64,000 nt of DNA, taken from the NCBI GenBank assembly GCA_022844105.1, contig JALHMJ010000009.1:58586-122585 (forward strand), written 5' to 3'. The translations under genes and the position numbers were made by a program. A model generated the notes under the pieces. That model made no database searches. It saw only the letters and a list, made by a program, of their open reading frames with translations, and was not told the origin of the DNA. Source of the DNA: Hyphomicrobium sp. Its GTDB lineage: Bacteria > Pseudomonadota > Alphaproteobacteria > Rhizobiales > Hyphomicrobiaceae. Below are positions 62,222 through 64,000 of the stretch, one piece after another (positions within the stretch are counted from its first letter, which is position 1; every line of letters starts with the position of its first letter).

Positions 62222-64000
62222 ATGGCTGACTATCCCGATCAGTCGCCGTTCGTTCGCAGAACAGACGTTCTCTTACGAGCGCACTACCCGCATTTGATAA
62301 CCCGTGTTTTCGAGATTGCACCTCAGAATTTTTCCATAGTCTTCGAATACGAATTGCAGCCTGCAGACGACATCGCCAAATTCTTCGACAATTCCATTCG
62401 TCCAGTCACAGTTCCCGTGTCGCTCTCAAATACACTACCCCGACAGTTCATTCGCGAAATTGAACCAATCGCGAATGAGAACCTCACAAAGGGCTTCGAG
62501 GGCTACTTATTCACGGCATTCGATCTCACGAACTATTTAGCATCTTGTTGTCCTGAGCTCCCCGTGATCCTCGGCACCGGCAACGAAAATCACCCAATAT
62601 TGACCCTTCGCTTTCCACGCAACCTCAGTTCTGAAGAAAGAGTGCTCGTCGAAACCAAACTTGCAGCTCTCATGCCCGGTTGGCCAATCGATATTGCCAC
62701 TGCTGACCCCAACCTTGAACGGCCACGCATTTCACCGCCCGATGGCTTAACAATCATCGCCGCACGACTGCGCTCTGCCGCGCCCGCCTTCGTTACGCTC
62801 GATCAGCAATATTTTTGGTCGAACATCGATTCGATCTTTGCTGGCCGACATAATGTGCATGAACATCCTTCAATGAGCGATGTAGGAATGTGCTGTTACG
62901 TCGACGGCTCAGCGTTTCCAAACATAGACCTACGTCAGCTACTGCTTTTGTATGATACGGTACTACTATCGCCCCCAATTGCCGATGGCACAAATCGACA
63001 ATTCTGGAATAGCCAAGGGCTCGACAAGGCCGACCTACTTCGTATCGTTGATGCTGGGCGGCTTCGGCTGCTACTCCGGCAACCAGAGGAGCGAACAGAT
63101 ATCCGATGGCTCGAGGAAGTTTACGAGCGCTCGCCAACCGCGATTATTGGTCGCCTAGCTGGTGCCGCTTTATTCGCTTGCGACCTTGTCAATACAGCCA
63201 ACGAATACACTCTCTCGCAGCCGCAACATCGACTAACCATAACGCTGATTGCGCGGGCACTTACTACTGAGCTCGGCGTACCCGAACGCGAAGTCCAGGA
63301 TTTGCTTCTCTGGCCGATTGGCGCACGGCTGTTATGTCCAAGGCCTCTTCTCGATAGAGGCCTTATTGCCATTCCTTCGTTCGGACTTGGTCAAGTCCTT
63401 GCCCATCAGATCGAGCGTGAAGCCGGCAAGGACGTTACCCTTGAGGCAATGAGTGCTGCCGACGGCGTTCACATTGCGCACGCACTCGGCGCAACCTTTA
63501 TCGCACCGTCAGATGGCTTGGAAGGTTGGCATCCGGCACGGGAAGCGATCGGACAGCGTCTAAACTTTTACCGCTCGTTCAACTCTCGCGTCTCAGCCGC
63601 GTGGGCGGTTAACGAACGGCGAAAAGAAAGCAGAAAATCCGTACTGCCTCCGCTACCTATCTTTACATTTCCGAAGCACACTTCCGTCGACGACATACTC
63701 GACATTTCTGGGCGGAGATCTGTTCGTTTCTCTGGTCGTGCACTGATCTCACGCCTTGCCGATTTGCCGGTTGAGGAACGCTTCTCCGAAATCCAGCGGC
63801 TCGAAAAGCAACTTCATGACCGTCAAATGACTCGCGAACGCCGCAACCTGCATCTTGATACAGCCGATGCTACTCTGGATATCGCCAATGATGTTCTGAG
63901 TTGGGGTCTTTGGCCTGTTATGTCCGGCCTTAAAATTACCCAACGGCTAATTGACGTTGCCCGTAAGAATCCACGGTTCGATGTATTCGCAGATACCCTG
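62222..64000 (+). CDS. Unknown protein, 3' end outside the window
   Basis: An open frame of at least 593 codons starts MADYPDQSPFVRRTDVLLRA and reaches the right edge without a stop. A GTG at 62177 in the same frame is an alternative start. The sequence is soluble and has no signal peptide. Notable parts are LLYDTVLLSPPIADGTNRQF, RQPEERTDIRWLEEVYERSP and, near the end, a basic helical stretch (ERFSEIQRLEKQLHDRQMTR). I do not recognise a family. Codon use is visibly more A/T-rich (frequent AAT, ATT, TTA, CTT) than in the preceding giant genes, which suggests a different origin. Confidence 0.8.
   Translation, partial: MADYPDQSPFVRRTDVLLRAHYPHLITRVFEIAPQNFSIVFEYELQPADDIAKFFDNSIRPVTVPVSLSNTLPRQFIREIEPIANENLTKGFEGYLFTAFDLTNYLASCCPELPVILGTGNENHPILTLRFPRNLSSEERVLVETKLAALMPGWPIDIATADPNLERPRISPPDGLTIIAARLRSAAPAFVTLDQQYFWSNIDSIFAGRHNVHEHPSMSDVGMCCYVDGSAFPNIDLRQLLLLYDTVLLSPPIADGTNRQFWNSQGLDKADLLRIVDAGRLRLLLRQPEERTDIRWLEEVYERSPTAIIGRLAGAALFACDLVNTANEYTLSQPQHRLTITLIARALTTELGVPEREVQDLLLWPIGARLLCPRPLLDRGLIAIPSFGLGQVLAHQIEREAGKDVTLEAMSAADGVHIAHALGATFIAPSDGLEGWHPAREAIGQRLNFYRSFNSRVSAAWAVNERRKESRKSVLPPLPIFTFPKHTSVDDILDISGRRSVRFSGRALISRLADLPVEERFSEIQRLEKQLHDRQMTRERRNLHLDTADATLDIANDVLSWGLWPVMSGLKITQRLIDVARKNPRFDVFADTL

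Overview
The window reads as chromosomal DNA of a GC-rich alphaproteobacterium, most likely Hyphomicrobiales (Bradyrhizobium/Rhodopseudomonas/Hyphomicrobium-type). The pointers are a UvrB with long extra ends, a Tat-exported parallel beta-helix protein, an ilvE / MarR-type regulator / OmpR-type regulator / EnvZ-like kinase neighbourhood like the petP-petR arrangement, and a PPK2 with an HlyD-type adaptor. The genus is an inference. No rRNA, tRNA or CRISPR array was seen.

Layout. 1-5.8 kb: truncated SRPBCC-type exported protein, uvrB, a glycine-rich exported protein, a small unknown, the beta-helix protein. 5.8-16 kb: envelope and secreted-protein block, with an exported unknown, AsmA, an M23 peptidase with a Pro/Ala/Glu tail, a 1348-residue protein joining a complete subtilisin-type (S8) domain to a complete thermolysin-type (M4) domain, and a Tat-exported lysozyme-like protein. 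16-20.3 kb: metabolic run on the minus strand (hydroxypyruvate isomerase-like, arfB, flavin reductase, FAD oxidoreductase, ilvE). 20.5-23.3 kb: MarR regulator plus two-component pair. 23.3-29.1 kb: two tandem exported pentapeptide-repeat proteins, a PNPOx-like flavoprotein, a large exported unknown, an L,D-transpeptidase-like protein. 29.4-36.9 kb: transport and stress block (VIT-like, SulP, K+ channel, PPK2, HlyD adaptor, membrane proteins, one frameshifted membrane gene, GNAT), with an FNR/FixK-type box upstream of the minus-strand part. 37-48 kb: sulfatase region (three intact sulfatases, HAD phosphatase, SphA-type outer-membrane protein, AraC regulator) with decayed sulfatase and Crp/Fnr fragments between them.

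48.2-64 kb is accessory: a truncated IS3-family element, a frameshifted gene, about 0.87 kb of unrecognised DNA, then a compact same-strand cassette of a lipoprotein, 1725-aa and 1434-aa proteins of unknown function, and a small M15-type zinc peptidase-like protein. After a 20-bp tandem duplication a further unknown gene, with A+T-richer codon use, runs off the right edge.

The strongest candidates for undescribed biology are the S8-M4 double protease at 10.7-14.7 kb and the giant-protein cassette at 50.3-62.0 kb. Neither could be checked against databases here. Function names below rest on motifs and family resemblance read by eye.
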